DNA of 64,000 nt from NCBI RefSeq assembly GCF_012910785.2, contig NZ_WTVH02000010.1, positions 1,550,001 through 1,614,000 of the forward strand, given 5' to 3'. The position numbers and the translations under genes were made by a program. Of this stretch, positions 26,174 to 34,727 are shown one piece after another. This stretch comes from Aromatoleum buckelii. Its GTDB lineage: Bacteria; Pseudomonadota; Gammaproteobacteria; Burkholderiales; Rhodocyclaceae. The notes under the pieces were generated by a model, which saw nothing but the letters and a program-made list of their open reading frames with translations, had not been told where the DNA came from and did no database searches. The number at the start of each line of letters is the position of its first letter. Within the stretch, counting starts at the first letter, position 1.

Positions 26174-27166
26174 TTGCCCATGACTGCCCCGAATACCTCC
26201 CTCTTCGATTCCGACCAGGCTTGGCTGACGACCCCGCAGGAAGCGTTTGTCGCGTGGCTGATGGCCCCGGACTTCGTGGTAACGAAGTCCGGGGCCGAGC
26301 AGCCGCTGCGAACGTCCTCGGTGGTCGTATATCGAGCGATGGGGAACAAATTCGTCCGCGAGGTCCTGCTCGGCGAGGACGGAGGCCTGCGGAAAACCTG
26401 GCGTGACATCGACGCTGAAGACATCCACGCTTTCCTCGCCAAGAACGAACTGAAGCGCGGCATCCGCAACAGGTATGTGCGTCTCCTCGAGCGCCTCTTC
26501 GACCATTTGATGGCAAAGGGCATCGTTTCGGCCAACCCGGCCAGAGGGTTGGCGATCAAAGAACCCTCGAAATCCAACCAGTATCACGACAAGACGCAGT
26601 GGCTGACCGAGGCCCAGCAGGAAGCCCTTGTGGCCGCCCTGCCACAAGCTGAAGGATGGAAGGACGCGCGGAACCGGGCCCTGATCGCCACGGTTCTCGG
26701 GGGCGGCCTGAAGGTAAGCGAGGTCATCAAACTGACCAACGGTTGTGTCGGCCCGCGTCAGGAGGACGGCAGTCTCTACATCGACGTCTATCCGGCCGGG
26801 GCCGGGCGCCGGCACCGAACCCGAGTCGCGGTCTTCGCCGCGGCTATCCTGTTGGAATGGATGACGACCAGGAAGCAGCTGACCATCCCGAGCGAGCTGC
26901 TGTTCCCGGCCAAGCTGGCGGGCGGAGTGCTGCATCCGGCGACAGTGTATCGCCAAGTCGCCGCGGTGCTGGCTGAGGCCAGGATCGACCCGACCCTTAT
27001 CAAGCGTCGCGGAGCGAGGACCTTACGGAACACGTTCGCGATCAATGAGCTCGAGGAGGGCAAGCCGCCGGAGCTGGTGGGCGAATACCTCGGCCATCGG
27101 GCAGCTCGCTCGACCAGGTACTACACAGCGCTGGTACGCAAGCCTTCTCCCTTGCGTGGAAAATAA
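26174..27166 (+). CDS. Tyrosine recombinase-like protein with altered catalytic residues
   Basis: 330 residues. An N-terminal SAM-like DNA-binding domain (residues ~15-125) precedes a C-terminal catalytic-type domain with the layout of XerC/phage integrases. The second Arg (GARTLRNTF), the box II His (EYLGHRAARST) and the Tyr (RYYTAL) are recognisable. Two usual catalytic positions are changed: the first Arg is Lys (GGGLKVSEVIKL where GLRxSE is typical) and the His of the HxLR motif is Arg. It may be inactive or have a modified mechanism. It marks the border between core genes and the accessory island, next to a broken transporter gene. Confidence 0.7.
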   Translation: MPMTAPNTSLFDSDQAWLTTPQEAFVAWLMAPDFVVTKSGAEQPLRTSSVVVYRAMGNKFVREVLLGEDGGLRKTWRDIDAEDIHAFLAKNELKRGIRNRYVRLLERLFDHLMAKGIVSANPARGLAIKEPSKSNQYHDKTQWLTEAQQEALVAALPQAEGWKDARNRALIATVLGGGLKVSEVIKLTNGCVGPRQEDGSLYIDVYPAGAGRRHRTRVAVFAAAILLEWMTTRKQLTIPSELLFPAKLAGGVLHPATVYRQVAAVLAEARIDPTLIKRRGARTLRNTFAINELEEGKPPELVGEYLGHRAARSTRYYTALVRKPSPLRGK

Positions 27167-27204
27167 ACCCCGCGCACAGGAGCCGCCGGTGGTTGGACGA
27201 ACAC

Positions 27205-27597
27205 TTAAGGAGCTGTCGCAACCAGCTCCCGATGCCGCGACGCAGCTTCGTCAACTGCTTGTTCGAGGGGCATCCCCTGCTCCACTCCATCCATGATCAT
27301 CCGTTGCAGGATGGCCCCCAGCATCTCGACGTTGGCAGCCATGAGCGGTTCGACCTCGCGCAGAAATTCACATGCAGGCGGGTCGTAAGCGCACGATGCG
27401 AGAAACTCTTCAAGCATCCGACCAGTGGCGAGCGCATAGCACATGTCGTAGATCAGGTTGAACGTACGCTGAAACTGCAGCTCGTCGCTGTCGCCCACGT
27501 TTATGCGAATTTCCTCGCCAAGGTCACGCCGAAAATCCGCCAGCACGTAGCCCACCTTCGCCTTGACGACATCTTCTGCGGTGAATTCCCATTCCAT
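27205..27597 (-). CDS. Hypothetical protein, last gene of molybdoenzyme operon
   Basis: 130 residues, not recognised. It is acidic and largely helical (MEWEFTAEDVVKAKVGYVL at the N-terminus; a central FNLIYDMCYALATGRMLEEF) with no signal peptide or membrane segment. The ATG was chosen because it follows the preceding ferredoxin-like gene by 23 bases and has a GGAGAAG ribosome-binding site; a longer frame running back into that gene is rejected. Position as the final gene suggests an accessory or maturation role in the operon. Confidence 0.65.
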   Translation of the reverse strand: MEWEFTAEDVVKAKVGYVLADFRRDLGEEIRINVGDSDELQFQRTFNLIYDMCYALATGRMLEEFLASCAYDPPACEFLREVEPLMAANVEMLGAILQRMIMDGVEQGMPLEQAVDEAASRHRELVATAP

Positions 27598-27620
27598 GAC
27601 GACTTCTCCTTTGCCGGGTC

Positions 27621-28736
27621 TCAGCCAAAGATGGACGTGAACGCATCCTCGTCGTCGCGACAGATCGGACACGCTTCCTGCGGTGTATGTGAAACGAAGT
27701 GCCGGTCGCAACGCGCGCAGCGCTGCTTCGACATCGCCAGCAATACGCGGGCAGGCTGTTCCGGTCGAGCGTCGAAGATCGCATCGGCAGCAAGCACGCC
27801 GGGCTGGCAGACTTCCAGACAGACGGCGCAACCGACGCACCGGTCGAGGTCGAACTTGAGTTGCCAGTCGGCAGGCGACTCCTCGATCCCGATTGCACCG
27901 GTCGGACAAACCCGAAAACAGGCTTCGCAGGCAGTGCAGCCGGGCTGCAGCGACAATGCCATCAGTGGCAGCGCTTCGTGAAGGGGGATCGAAAACGGCT
28001 GATCATCGCGGCGCTTGCACACGATCTGCAACAGTTCGCGGCGCTCGGGCAGCGCGTACGCTCCCGGCCGTATCGCCTTGTCGGGTGTAGGCAGCGAAGA
28101 TGAGGCGGGTTCGGTCGCCTGAGCCAGCTCATCGGCCCGGCGACCGACGAGGCGGCGGAACCATTGCCGGCGGCTCGCTGCGAAGCCGCCGCCTCCCTCA
28201 ATGGTCGGCAGCGATGGACTTCGAGACTCCACCTCCGGGGCGACCCAGTCGACGCGGACATCTGCTGTTCCGGCGGCTTTTGCCAGAACTTCGCAGGCCT
28301 CCAGATTGAGTGCGAGTTGCGTAGCCCCCCGGGCACCATGCGCGCACTCGCTGCAATGGGTAGCGCCGCGTATTGTCATGGGAATTCGGCGCTTCGCCAG
28401 ATACGCGAGGCTGGCCGCGTCGACCGCACCAAGGCAGGGTACGACCGCATCGGCGACGGCGCCGGAAGGCGCACAGGCGATGGTGAAATGGTCCTGTCGA
28501 ATCGCCTGCCGCAACATGTCCACCGGTTTGAAACCGCCACTTGCCAAAGCATCGGTAGGGCACGCCGTCACGCACAGCGCGCAGTTCTGGCAACGAGCGG
28601 AGTCGATGGCGACGCCCTCGTCGGACAGGGCAATCGCGTCGTGCGGACAGGCCTCCGCACAACGCCGGCATTCGCTGTACCGAAAGCGGTAGCGGGTGCA
28701 GCGGCTGGCGCGAAACTCCGGGTAGGCGATGCTCAC
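27621..28736 (-). CDS. Cytoplasmic multi-cluster 4Fe-4S ferredoxin
   Basis: 371 residues. There are two ferredoxin pairs: an N-terminal one (CRRCAEACP and CQNCALCVTACP) and a C-terminal one (CTACEACFRVCP and CVGCAVCLEVC). They are separated by a middle domain with additional Cys residues (THCSECAHG). The protein ends in a zinc-ribbon-like CARCDRHF ... CPICRDDEDAF. No signal peptide is visible, so it is probably cytoplasmic and may pass electrons for cofactor assembly or from a donor pool. The start overlaps the rhodanese-like gene by four bases. Similar extra ferredoxins occur in arsenite-oxidase (arx) and other NrfD-type operons. Confidence 0.75.
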   Translation of the reverse strand: MSIAYPEFRASRCTRYRFRYSECRRCAEACPHDAIALSDEGVAIDSARCQNCALCVTACPTDALASGGFKPVDMLRQAIRQDHFTIACAPSGAVADAVVPCLGAVDAASLAYLAKRRIPMTIRGATHCSECAHGARGATQLALNLEACEVLAKAAGTADVRVDWVAPEVESRSPSLPTIEGGGGFAASRRQWFRRLVGRRADELAQATEPASSSLPTPDKAIRPGAYALPERRELLQIVCKRRDDQPFSIPLHEALPLMALSLQPGCTACEACFRVCPTGAIGIEESPADWQLKFDLDRCVGCAVCLEVCQPGVLAADAIFDARPEQPARVLLAMSKQRCARCDRHFVSHTPQEACPICRDDEDAFTSIFG

Positions 28737-29203
28737 TTCGGTGCCGTCCGCAGTTGCTGCAAGGCCGGCCCCTGCTCGCAGGTGTTCTTCGGTATGACGA
28801 ACTGGACCGCCCTCCCCCCGGGCGGCTCTGCGCTGAGGTCACTGAGGACACGCTCCCAGGCGTCGACACCCCCCTCGACCGCGAAGACGGTTTTGCCAAG
28901 GTGCGCAGCCGCAATTTTTTCGGCCACGCTCAAAGCCCTGTCATCATCGTCGGCAACCACCACGACCGAGGCGGTGGGGTCGATCCGGATGCCTTCGCGG
29001 TAGACCAGCGCCTCCGCGATCGCGCGGGATTGTCGCTGCGTGTTACTGCGCGCATCGATCACGCAACACGGGGGACTGGCACGCAATGCCAGCTTGAGCT
29101 GGGTCTCGTTGCGCAGGCTTGCCGCCGCCTGAGCGTGCGCGGTAACGCCGATGAAAGTGGCGACGATCAGGGCATGAACGATGAATTTCGCCCGCATGAT
29201 CAT
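28733..29203 (-). CDS. Exported rhodanese-like domain protein without catalytic Cys
   Basis: 156 residues. The N-terminus (MIMRAKFIVHALIVATFIGVT, then AHAQAAA) is a Sec-type signal peptide. The rest has a rhodanese-like layout: PPCCVIDARSNTQRQSRAIA (strand plus DxR), then a central strand SVVVVADDDDRALSVAEKIA where active rhodaneses carry Cys in a CxxGxRS loop, and the final AVEGGVDAWERVL, a standard rhodanese ending. Because the Cys loop is replaced by acidic residues, sulfurtransfer through the usual site is unlikely. It may bind a sulfur species or partner in the periplasm. It overlaps the neighbouring gene by four bases. Confidence 0.65.
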   Translation of the reverse strand: MIMRAKFIVHALIVATFIGVTAHAQAAASLRNETQLKLALRASPPCCVIDARSNTQRQSRAIAEALVYREGIRIDPTASVVVVADDDDRALSVAEKIAAAHLGKTVFAVEGGVDAWERVLSDLSAEPPGGRAVQFVIPKNTCEQGPALQQLRTAPK

Positions 29204-29889
29204 GCATCCTCGACAGCAGGTGAGACCGCGTCGGATGGCGACAAGGCTGGCAGCAACTCGGTACGTCGCGCAAAGAGGCCCGGCGACAGCGCGATCTGCG
29301 CTGCCTTGCCGTATGCCGCCCAGTCGGCGAGCGCCGGGACGGACTGCCGACGCGGGGCAATCCACAGACGTTCGCCAAGATCCTCTACTAGGCCTGCGCA
29401 CAGGTTGAGATCGGTGTCGTCGACGATGTCGACCTGCACGAGCGCGATCGAGACGCCCCGCTTCTTTATCTCGCCGAGCCACCAGTTCACCCGGACACCA
29501 GTTGCACTGCCGTCTGCGCGCAGGATCTCCCAGCCCGCTTCGCACAGCGATGGCGTCACGACGCGAAAATCGGCATTCGATACCGTGTCGAATGACCACG
29601 TAACCTCGATGCGACGCGCGGGAACGAAAACACCGATCCGCTCGGCGCCAAACCGCGCAACGAGCCTCGGAATCAGGTCCGAGTCGCGCAGTGCGGCCTC
29701 TCCGAGCAACACCCGTGCAGCGCCGGCGGCGAGCAGCTCACTGGCCCGGGCCTCGCCTTCAGCGGGCAGGATGATCGCAGCGGCCGAGGCGAGCCGCGTG
29801 TCAACGGCATCTCCATCGATGACGAACAGCTCTGCATCGACATCAGCCGGAGCCTCAGAGGCGCCGGCAAGACATGCGCATCGGATCAT
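29200..29889 (-). CDS. HisA/HisF-like TIM-barrel protein of unknown role
   Basis: 229 residues without signal peptide. The stretch FGAERIGVFVPARRIEV ... GWEILRADGSATGVRVNWWL ... RGVSIALVQVDIVDDTDLNL follows the pattern of the second half of HisA/HisF phosphoribosyl isomerases (FGxxRIVVxxDAR, GWEVxxxG...TG, ILLTSIDxDGT). It lacks a complete set of phosphate-binding glycines and is shorter than HisF, so histidine synthesis is unlikely. It is embedded in the molybdoenzyme operon with four-base overlaps on both sides. A role in the operon is therefore likely, but its nature is unknown. Confidence 0.55.
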   Translation of the reverse strand: MIRCACLAGASEAPADVDAELFVIDGDAVDTRLASAAAIILPAEGEARASELLAAGAARVLLGEAALRDSDLIPRLVARFGAERIGVFVPARRIEVTWSFDTVSNADFRVVTPSLCEAGWEILRADGSATGVRVNWWLGEIKKRGVSIALVQVDIVDDTDLNLCAGLVEDLGERLWIAPRRQSVPALADWAAYGKAAQIALSPGLFARRTELLPALSPSDAVSPAVEDA

Positions 29890-30338
29890 GACGGCAGCGC
29901 TCCGCTGTGCTCGAACTTCGCGTAAACAAAGGGAATCATAGGGTTCTCGCCGCCCGCCGGCAGCGATGCGATCAGCGGGCGCAGTTCCTGGAGCGAGCCG
30001 ATGATCGGATCGATCTGCACACCCAGAAAGTGCGGCCGGTACTTGCCGAGCACCACGAGCGCGTCGTCCAGCAACAGCAGCGCGCCCTCCTGGTTGCGGT
30101 TCTGCGTGAAGAACAGCGCTAGCGTGGCAAACGCAAGCCCCTGCAGGAACTCGGCCTCGGGGTCACGCGTGCCCAACACGCTGTTGCGGATCAACCTCGA
30201 CCAGCGCTCATTGAGCAGGTCGTGCAGCGCGCCGAGTTCGTTGCCGTTCCACAGCGCGGCGACTTGCGTCCAGTCGATTTCCGACAGCACCTGACGATCG
30301 GGGGGAAAAATAGGCCGGGTTTGAAGATCGAGCAGCAT
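29886..30338 (-). CDS. DUF309-like small helical protein
   Basis: 150 residues, cytoplasmic. The segment LWNGNELGALHDLLNERWSR followed by EFLQGLAFATLALFFTQNRNQ and a second helix pair resembles the DUF309 fold (FNxGxFxEAHExxExxW, then LxGLIQxAxA). No enzymatic residues can be named. It lies 17 bases downstream of the TorD-like chaperone gene and overlaps the next gene by four bases, so it is co-translated with the cluster. It may be a second assembly factor. Confidence 0.55.
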   Translation of the reverse strand: MLLDLQTRPIFPPDRQVLSEIDWTQVAALWNGNELGALHDLLNERWSRLIRNSVLGTRDPEAEFLQGLAFATLALFFTQNRNQEGALLLLDDALVVLGKYRPHFLGVQIDPIIGSLQELRPLIASLPAGGENPMIPFVYAKFEHSGALPS

Positions 30339-30355
30339 GGTCGGTTTCCTCGCGG

Positions 30356-31192
30356 TCAGCGCAGGTCGTGAAGCGTATGCACGCCGGTCGCACGTCTCGG
30401 GCCCGCTGGAACCCCTTCGCAACTGTTGCAGACGGGCTCGTCGGGGTTGAACTCCACGCGGATCTCGGCCTTCGGCACGACTGCCCGGCCGTGGTCGAGA
30501 TCGTCGATGCGCAACCCCATCGCCACGATTTCCTCGTCCGCGAACCCACCCAGGAAACGCGCCATCTCGCGATAGAACGAGTGCTCCGCGGCCTGTTCGA
30601 TCAAGCGCGCATAGCCGCGCACCCAGCGCCCCAGGTGCTGCGTCCAGAATCGCTTCACCTCGCGTTCCAAACGCCGGTAATCGGCCTCATCGCCGCGCGC
30701 GAGGGCCAGGCTGCAGCGCTCCAGCAACTCGGCAACGAACATGAGCTCGACTCCGAGCTGGTCCGGAAACACCTCGAAGCGGCCCTTGTGCAACGCGAAG
30801 CCCCACTTCGCGTAGGTCTGCCGGACCTTGAAATGCGGGTCCTGCTTGTAGCGTCCGGTCAGCCGCACCGACTCGACCGGCGGAAAGCCGCCGGTCGCCG
30901 CGAACAGCGTCGCGTACTCGCACGCCAGACGCTCGACCAGGGACTCGGTGTCCGGCAAGGTGAAATCCGTATCGAATCGCACCCCCGCATCGGCAAGGCT
31001 TTGCAGCACATCCGGCCGACGCATCGCCTGCACGAACGACGGCCCCGGCTCCTCGACGAAAGCGCCCGACAGCAGCCGATATACGTCCGCGCGAGCGGCG
31101 CACTCGGCGCCCAGTTCGGCGGACGAAAGGCGGGGACCGGCGGGGTCCACCGAGACGCCGTCGTCTTCGAGGGCAAGAAAGGTTTTTAGCAT
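30356..31192 (-). CDS. TorD/DmsD-family molybdoenzyme chaperone
   Basis: 278 residues, all-helical and without signal peptide. Conserved features of the TorD family include RADVYRLLSGAFVEEPGPSF, LACEYATLFAATGGFPPVES, YAKWGFALHKGRFEVFPDQLGVELMFVAELL and a C-terminal FWTQHLGRWVRGYARL. These proteins bind the twin-arginine leader of a molybdoenzyme and hold it until cofactor insertion. The neighbour upstream (catalytic subunit) has such a leader. Length exceeds E. coli TorD by about 80 residues because of a C-terminal extension with two Cys. Confidence 0.85.
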   Translation of the reverse strand: MLKTFLALEDDGVSVDPAGPRLSSAELGAECAARADVYRLLSGAFVEEPGPSFVQAMRRPDVLQSLADAGVRFDTDFTLPDTESLVERLACEYATLFAATGGFPPVESVRLTGRYKQDPHFKVRQTYAKWGFALHKGRFEVFPDQLGVELMFVAELLERCSLALARGDEADYRRLEREVKRFWTQHLGRWVRGYARLIEQAAEHSFYREMARFLGGFADEEIVAMGLRIDDLDHGRAVVPKAEIRVEFNPDEPVCNSCEGVPAGPRRATGVHTLHDLR

Positions 31193-31204
31193 GGTGGCTC
31201 CTGT

Positions 31205-33838
31205 TCAGTGTCCGCCGGATGCCTTGGGCTTCACGCTCTCCGGCCCCGCCCACGACGCCATCTCGGGGTGCATCTTGCGGTGCATATCCCCGGTGTACGC
31301 GTAGCGCATAGTTTCCTTGTAGGCCGCGTAATGCCTGTCCCAGTCGCCATGGATGTCGCCGTACTTGTCGTCCGGCCCCGCCTTGCTGACCTTCACGACG
31401 GTGTCGTACCAGCCCTGCGAGCCGCCGATCGGATCGGCGACCACCGGGATGATCGCGTTCGGATGCACGCCGCGGTCGTCCCACCACACGTTGTCGAGGT
31501 CGGGATCCTCGGTGCCACCGAAAGCCGGCTTGTCCTTCAGCTTCAGCGTCGCGAGCCGCCCGTATTCCCAGTGCCCGAACCCGGTCGCGATCGAAATGAC
31601 TTTCGGATGAATGCCTTCAGTGACGTAGGCCTTGGTGACGAGATAGCCGACCGGGCTCTCGACCCGCACCAGGTCGCCGGTCTTCACGCCGAGCTTCTTC
31701 GCCGTCTCCGGGTTCATCCACGCCGGGTTGCTGTGCGCGATCTCGGCCAGCCACTTCACCGCCGCCGTGCGCGACTGCTTGTGCACGTTCAGCTTGAAGG
31801 TCGACAGGATCATCTCGTCGTCCTTCATGGTTTCGTGCCACGGGATGCGCTTGAAAGTCGGCATCGGATTGAAGCCGTACTCCGCCCACTCATCGACACG
31901 TACGTTGATCAGCCGATTGCCCGTCGGGAAGCCCACGTAGTCGTGACCATCGCGGCGGATGCCGATCGCCTTGCCGTTCTTCGTGATCAGCCCGTGCGCG
32001 TCCACCATCGCGCCTTCGATGTCGGCGCCCGACAATTCCTTCTTGTACAGGCCGTACTCGGCTTGGATCTCGCGCCCGGTCTTGTCGGTGACCTTGCCGG
32101 TCCTGGGGTCGAGCGTGCCGTAGATCGGCCACACGCCGTGCTTCTTCAGGAAGTCGAGCCCGCCCGCCTCCTTCAGTCCGGGCACGTTGTCGAAGTGGTG
32201 GCGCATGTAGTCCTCGCCATCCTTGAACTCCCAGAACTGTTTCATGCCGCGAGAGCCGTCCGGGTCGAGCTTCCAGATGATGTCGCGCAGCAGCACGCGG
32301 TTCTCGCGCGATTCGCCGAGCGACTTGTGCACCGGCTGGCGAATGCCCAACCATGGCCACAGCGAGTTCGGCATCGACTCCGGTTCCCAGCGCTCGAGGT
32401 AGGGGCAGTCGGGCAGGATGATGTCGGCGAGCGCGGTCTCCTCGCCCATGTGTGAGCTCATCGAGATGAAATAGGGGATCAGCTTCTCGTCGCGGTAAAG
32501 CTTGCCCCACACCGCTTGAGCGCCCGGGTTGGTGTAGACCGGGTTGTCCTGGTAGGTGAAGGCGACGTTGATCTTCTGCCGCCCCTCCGCGATCCAGAAT
32601 GGCACCAGGTGGCTGACCTTGTGCGCGGCGAGCGGATACTCCGGCGGGTGCGCGAGCACCGAATCCTGCTTCGGCCCCGACGGCTGCGGCATCGGCTGCG
32701 GCCACCCCATGCCGCGCGGCAGACAGTACCCGCCACGCTTTTCCACGTTGCCGGTCATGATCGGCAGCATCATGCACGCCTTCTCGTTGTACGAGCCGTA
32801 CAGGTGCTTGGCCGGGCCGCGGTAGGTGAATAGCGTCGCCGGCTTGGTGGTTGCGAACTCGCGCGCGATGCGCTCGATCGTTTGCACCGACACGCCGGAG
32901 ATCTTGGCCGCCCATTCCGGCGTGTATTGCGCGTAGTGCGCCTTCAGCTCATCGACCGTAACGTTCGTCCAGGTGTCGATGAATTCGCTGTCCTGCAGGT
33001 CCTCGCGCAGGATCACGTGGCCGATCGCCAGCGCCACTGCGCCATCGGTCGCGGGGAACACCGGGATCCACTCGTCCGAGAAGCCGGCAGTGTTCGACAG
33101 GCGCACATCGAAAGTGACGATCTTCATGTGGTTGTCCACCCGGCCTTCGGTCACGCGCTGCGACAGCGGATTGTGGAAGTAGGCCGCCTCGAGGATGTTG
33201 GAGCCGAAGTTCAGCACGTACTTGGCGTTGGCGAAGTCGGGCGTTTCGATGTCCGGCCCCCAAGTCGGCTCCTGCCCGACCTTCTTCGACGACTCGCACA
33301 CCGAAGTGTGGTTGAGCACGGTCGCCGAGCCGAGCGTCTTCATGAAGCGTTCGAGCGTACCGCCGGTGCGGTTGCGCCCGTACTTCAGCATGATCGTGTT
33401 GGGATCCTCCTTCAGCGCGGCATCGAGCTTCCCGGCCACCTCGGTCAACGCCTCGTCCCAGGTGATGCGCTTCCACTTACCCTCGCCCCGTGCACCGACT
33501 CGCTTGAGCGGATAAAGGATGCGGTCGGGGTCGTAGCTGTACCACATGCCGGAATTGCCCTTCGCGCACAGGCGGCCACGCGTCGACACGTGTTCCGGAT
33601 TGCCTTCGAGTTTCACCACACGATCGTTTTCGACGTAGGCGATGGCGCCGTCCTGGATGTTGCAGACATGGCAGTTCACCGGGATCGCCTTGCGCTCGGC
33701 GGCGTTTTCCGGGCTGAAATCCTTGCCTCCCAGTTCGTTTTCCATCGCGTGCAGCAATCTGGGGGCGACTGCTACTGCGGCCGTGGTGCCGGCACTGACC
33801 TGCAGGAAGGTGCGGCGGGTGATTTTCGGGAAGTCCAT
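31205..33838 (-). CDS. Molybdopterin oxidoreductase catalytic subunit (DMSO reductase family)
   Basis: 877 residues. The N-terminus has a twin-arginine leader (KITRRTFLQV, hydrophobic to about residue 30), so it is exported folded. The Fe-S motif is unusual, C56-x2-C59-x3-D63 ... C91: Asp stands where the third Cys normally is. The likely molybdenum ligand is C181 in NHTSVCESSKK, a Cys-type active site shared by tetrathionate, polysulfide and arsenic enzymes. The C-terminal molydopterin-dinucleotide domain (MNPETAKKLGVKTGDLVRVE) is complete. Gene order Fe-S subunit, NrfD anchor, catalytic subunit is that of ttrBCA and srdBCA. Substrate is unknown: tetrathionate, polysulfide, selenate and arsenic oxyanions are candidates. 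Confidence 0.85.
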   Translation of the reverse strand: MDFPKITRRTFLQVSAGTTAAVAVAPRLLHAMENELGGKDFSPENAAERKAIPVNCHVCNIQDGAIAYVENDRVVKLEGNPEHVSTRGRLCAKGNSGMWYSYDPDRILYPLKRVGARGEGKWKRITWDEALTEVAGKLDAALKEDPNTIMLKYGRNRTGGTLERFMKTLGSATVLNHTSVCESSKKVGQEPTWGPDIETPDFANAKYVLNFGSNILEAAYFHNPLSQRVTEGRVDNHMKIVTFDVRLSNTAGFSDEWIPVFPATDGAVALAIGHVILREDLQDSEFIDTWTNVTVDELKAHYAQYTPEWAAKISGVSVQTIERIAREFATTKPATLFTYRGPAKHLYGSYNEKACMMLPIMTGNVEKRGGYCLPRGMGWPQPMPQPSGPKQDSVLAHPPEYPLAAHKVSHLVPFWIAEGRQKINVAFTYQDNPVYTNPGAQAVWGKLYRDEKLIPYFISMSSHMGEETALADIILPDCPYLERWEPESMPNSLWPWLGIRQPVHKSLGESRENRVLLRDIIWKLDPDGSRGMKQFWEFKDGEDYMRHHFDNVPGLKEAGGLDFLKKHGVWPIYGTLDPRTGKVTDKTGREIQAEYGLYKKELSGADIEGAMVDAHGLITKNGKAIGIRRDGHDYVGFPTGNRLINVRVDEWAEYGFNPMPTFKRIPWHETMKDDEMILSTFKLNVHKQSRTAAVKWLAEIAHSNPAWMNPETAKKLGVKTGDLVRVESPVGYLVTKAYVTEGIHPKVISIATGFGHWEYGRLATLKLKDKPAFGGTEDPDLDNVWWDDRGVHPNAIIPVVADPIGGSQGWYDTVVKVSKAGPDDKYGDIHGDWDRHYAAYKETMRYAYTGDMHRKMHPEMASWAGPESVKPKASGGH

Positions 33839-33862
33839 TTCGAGATCTCCTTGCCTGACCGG

Positions 33863-34717
33863 TCAGTACAGGGTCTGCAACTGTTGCGGGCCCATCAGCA
33901 GCGCGTAGCGCAGCGCCGCCCCGCCTGCGAGCACGAGCATCCCGGCGAGCACCACACCGAGCTGCTGGCGGCCGAAAGGCGCGAGCAGCAGCGCGATCGG
34001 CGCTGCGGTGCCGGCGACGATGCCGATCCCGACGAAGATCAGTCCCATCGTGCCCGTCGTGAGGATCAGGTAAGTCAGCTCCTGCGCCGAGCCGCCGTGG
34101 TGGGTCGTGCCGAGGATGGACACCAGCATCACGCCGACCGCGCCGGTCGACCACAGCAGGTACTGGCGCAGCGTGGCGCGGGTTTCAGCGTTGCTGCCGG
34201 CCAGCAGGGACGCCGCTGCGGAGCCCGATGCGATTGCCATCGCAACGAACAGCACCGGAATGATCGGCGTGTTCCATACCGGCCGCGACTGATGCACGGT
34301 GAGGTCGAAGCCGGTGTAGATCGGCAGGCCGAGCGCCAGCAGCGCTGCAATCCCCGCCATCCACCTGCCGCCTCCGCCGCCCTTGCGCAACATGAACAAA
34401 TAGACCACCAGCACGATGCCGAAGCTGACGATATTCAGCGCCCCCCAAGCCAGCGGCGAGCCGAAATTGAGATAGAACGGATTGAGGATGTTGAAAAAGC
34501 GCAGAGGCTGGGACAGGTCCGCGATCAACAGCAAGCCGCCGATCGCCAGCAGCACGAACGCCCCCCAGGCCGAACTCGCCCGGATCGGCCTCAGCGCCTC
34601 GTTGTGCCACGACAGAAAGGACAGGAAGGTCAGGCCTGCAACGATGCCGATGATGAAGAAGTAGATCGCGTAGGTCGCGTGCCACGACACATCGTGGAAC
34701 CAGACGAAATCGCCCAT
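33863..34717 (-). CDS. NrfD/PsrC-type membrane anchor of molybdoenzyme
   Basis: 284 residues with about eight hydrophobic helices and little else. The N-terminal FHDVSWHATYAIYFFIIGIVAG and the repeated helix pattern match NrfD/PsrC quinol-interacting subunits. Such anchors exchange electrons between the quinone pool and the periplasmic Fe-S and catalytic subunits, with no heme. It sits between the ferredoxin subunit and the catalytic subunit genes with 10- and 24-base gaps. Confidence 0.85.
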   Translation of the reverse strand: MGDFVWFHDVSWHATYAIYFFIIGIVAGLTFLSFLSWHNEALRPIRASSAWGAFVLLAIGGLLLIADLSQPLRFFNILNPFYLNFGSPLAWGALNIVSFGIVLVVYLFMLRKGGGGGRWMAGIAALLALGLPIYTGFDLTVHQSRPVWNTPIIPVLFVAMAIASGSAAASLLAGSNAETRATLRQYLLWSTGAVGVMLVSILGTTHHGGSAQELTYLILTTGTMGLIFVGIGIVAGTAAPIALLLAPFGRQQLGVVLAGMLVLAGGAALRYALLMGPQQLQTLY

Positions 34718-34727
34718 GTTTGTCTCC

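Noticed and set aside
31208-32455. Plus-strand frames opposite the molybdoenzyme catalytic subunit
   Set aside because: They overlap a complete conserved gene on the other strand and show no domain pattern or ribosome-binding site.
31205-33838. Naming the molybdoenzyme ArxA, TtrA or SrdA
   Set aside because: The regulatory trio resembles ArxXSR, the gene order resembles ttrBCA and srdBCA, and the Fe-S motif fits none well. Without a tree the name would be a guess.
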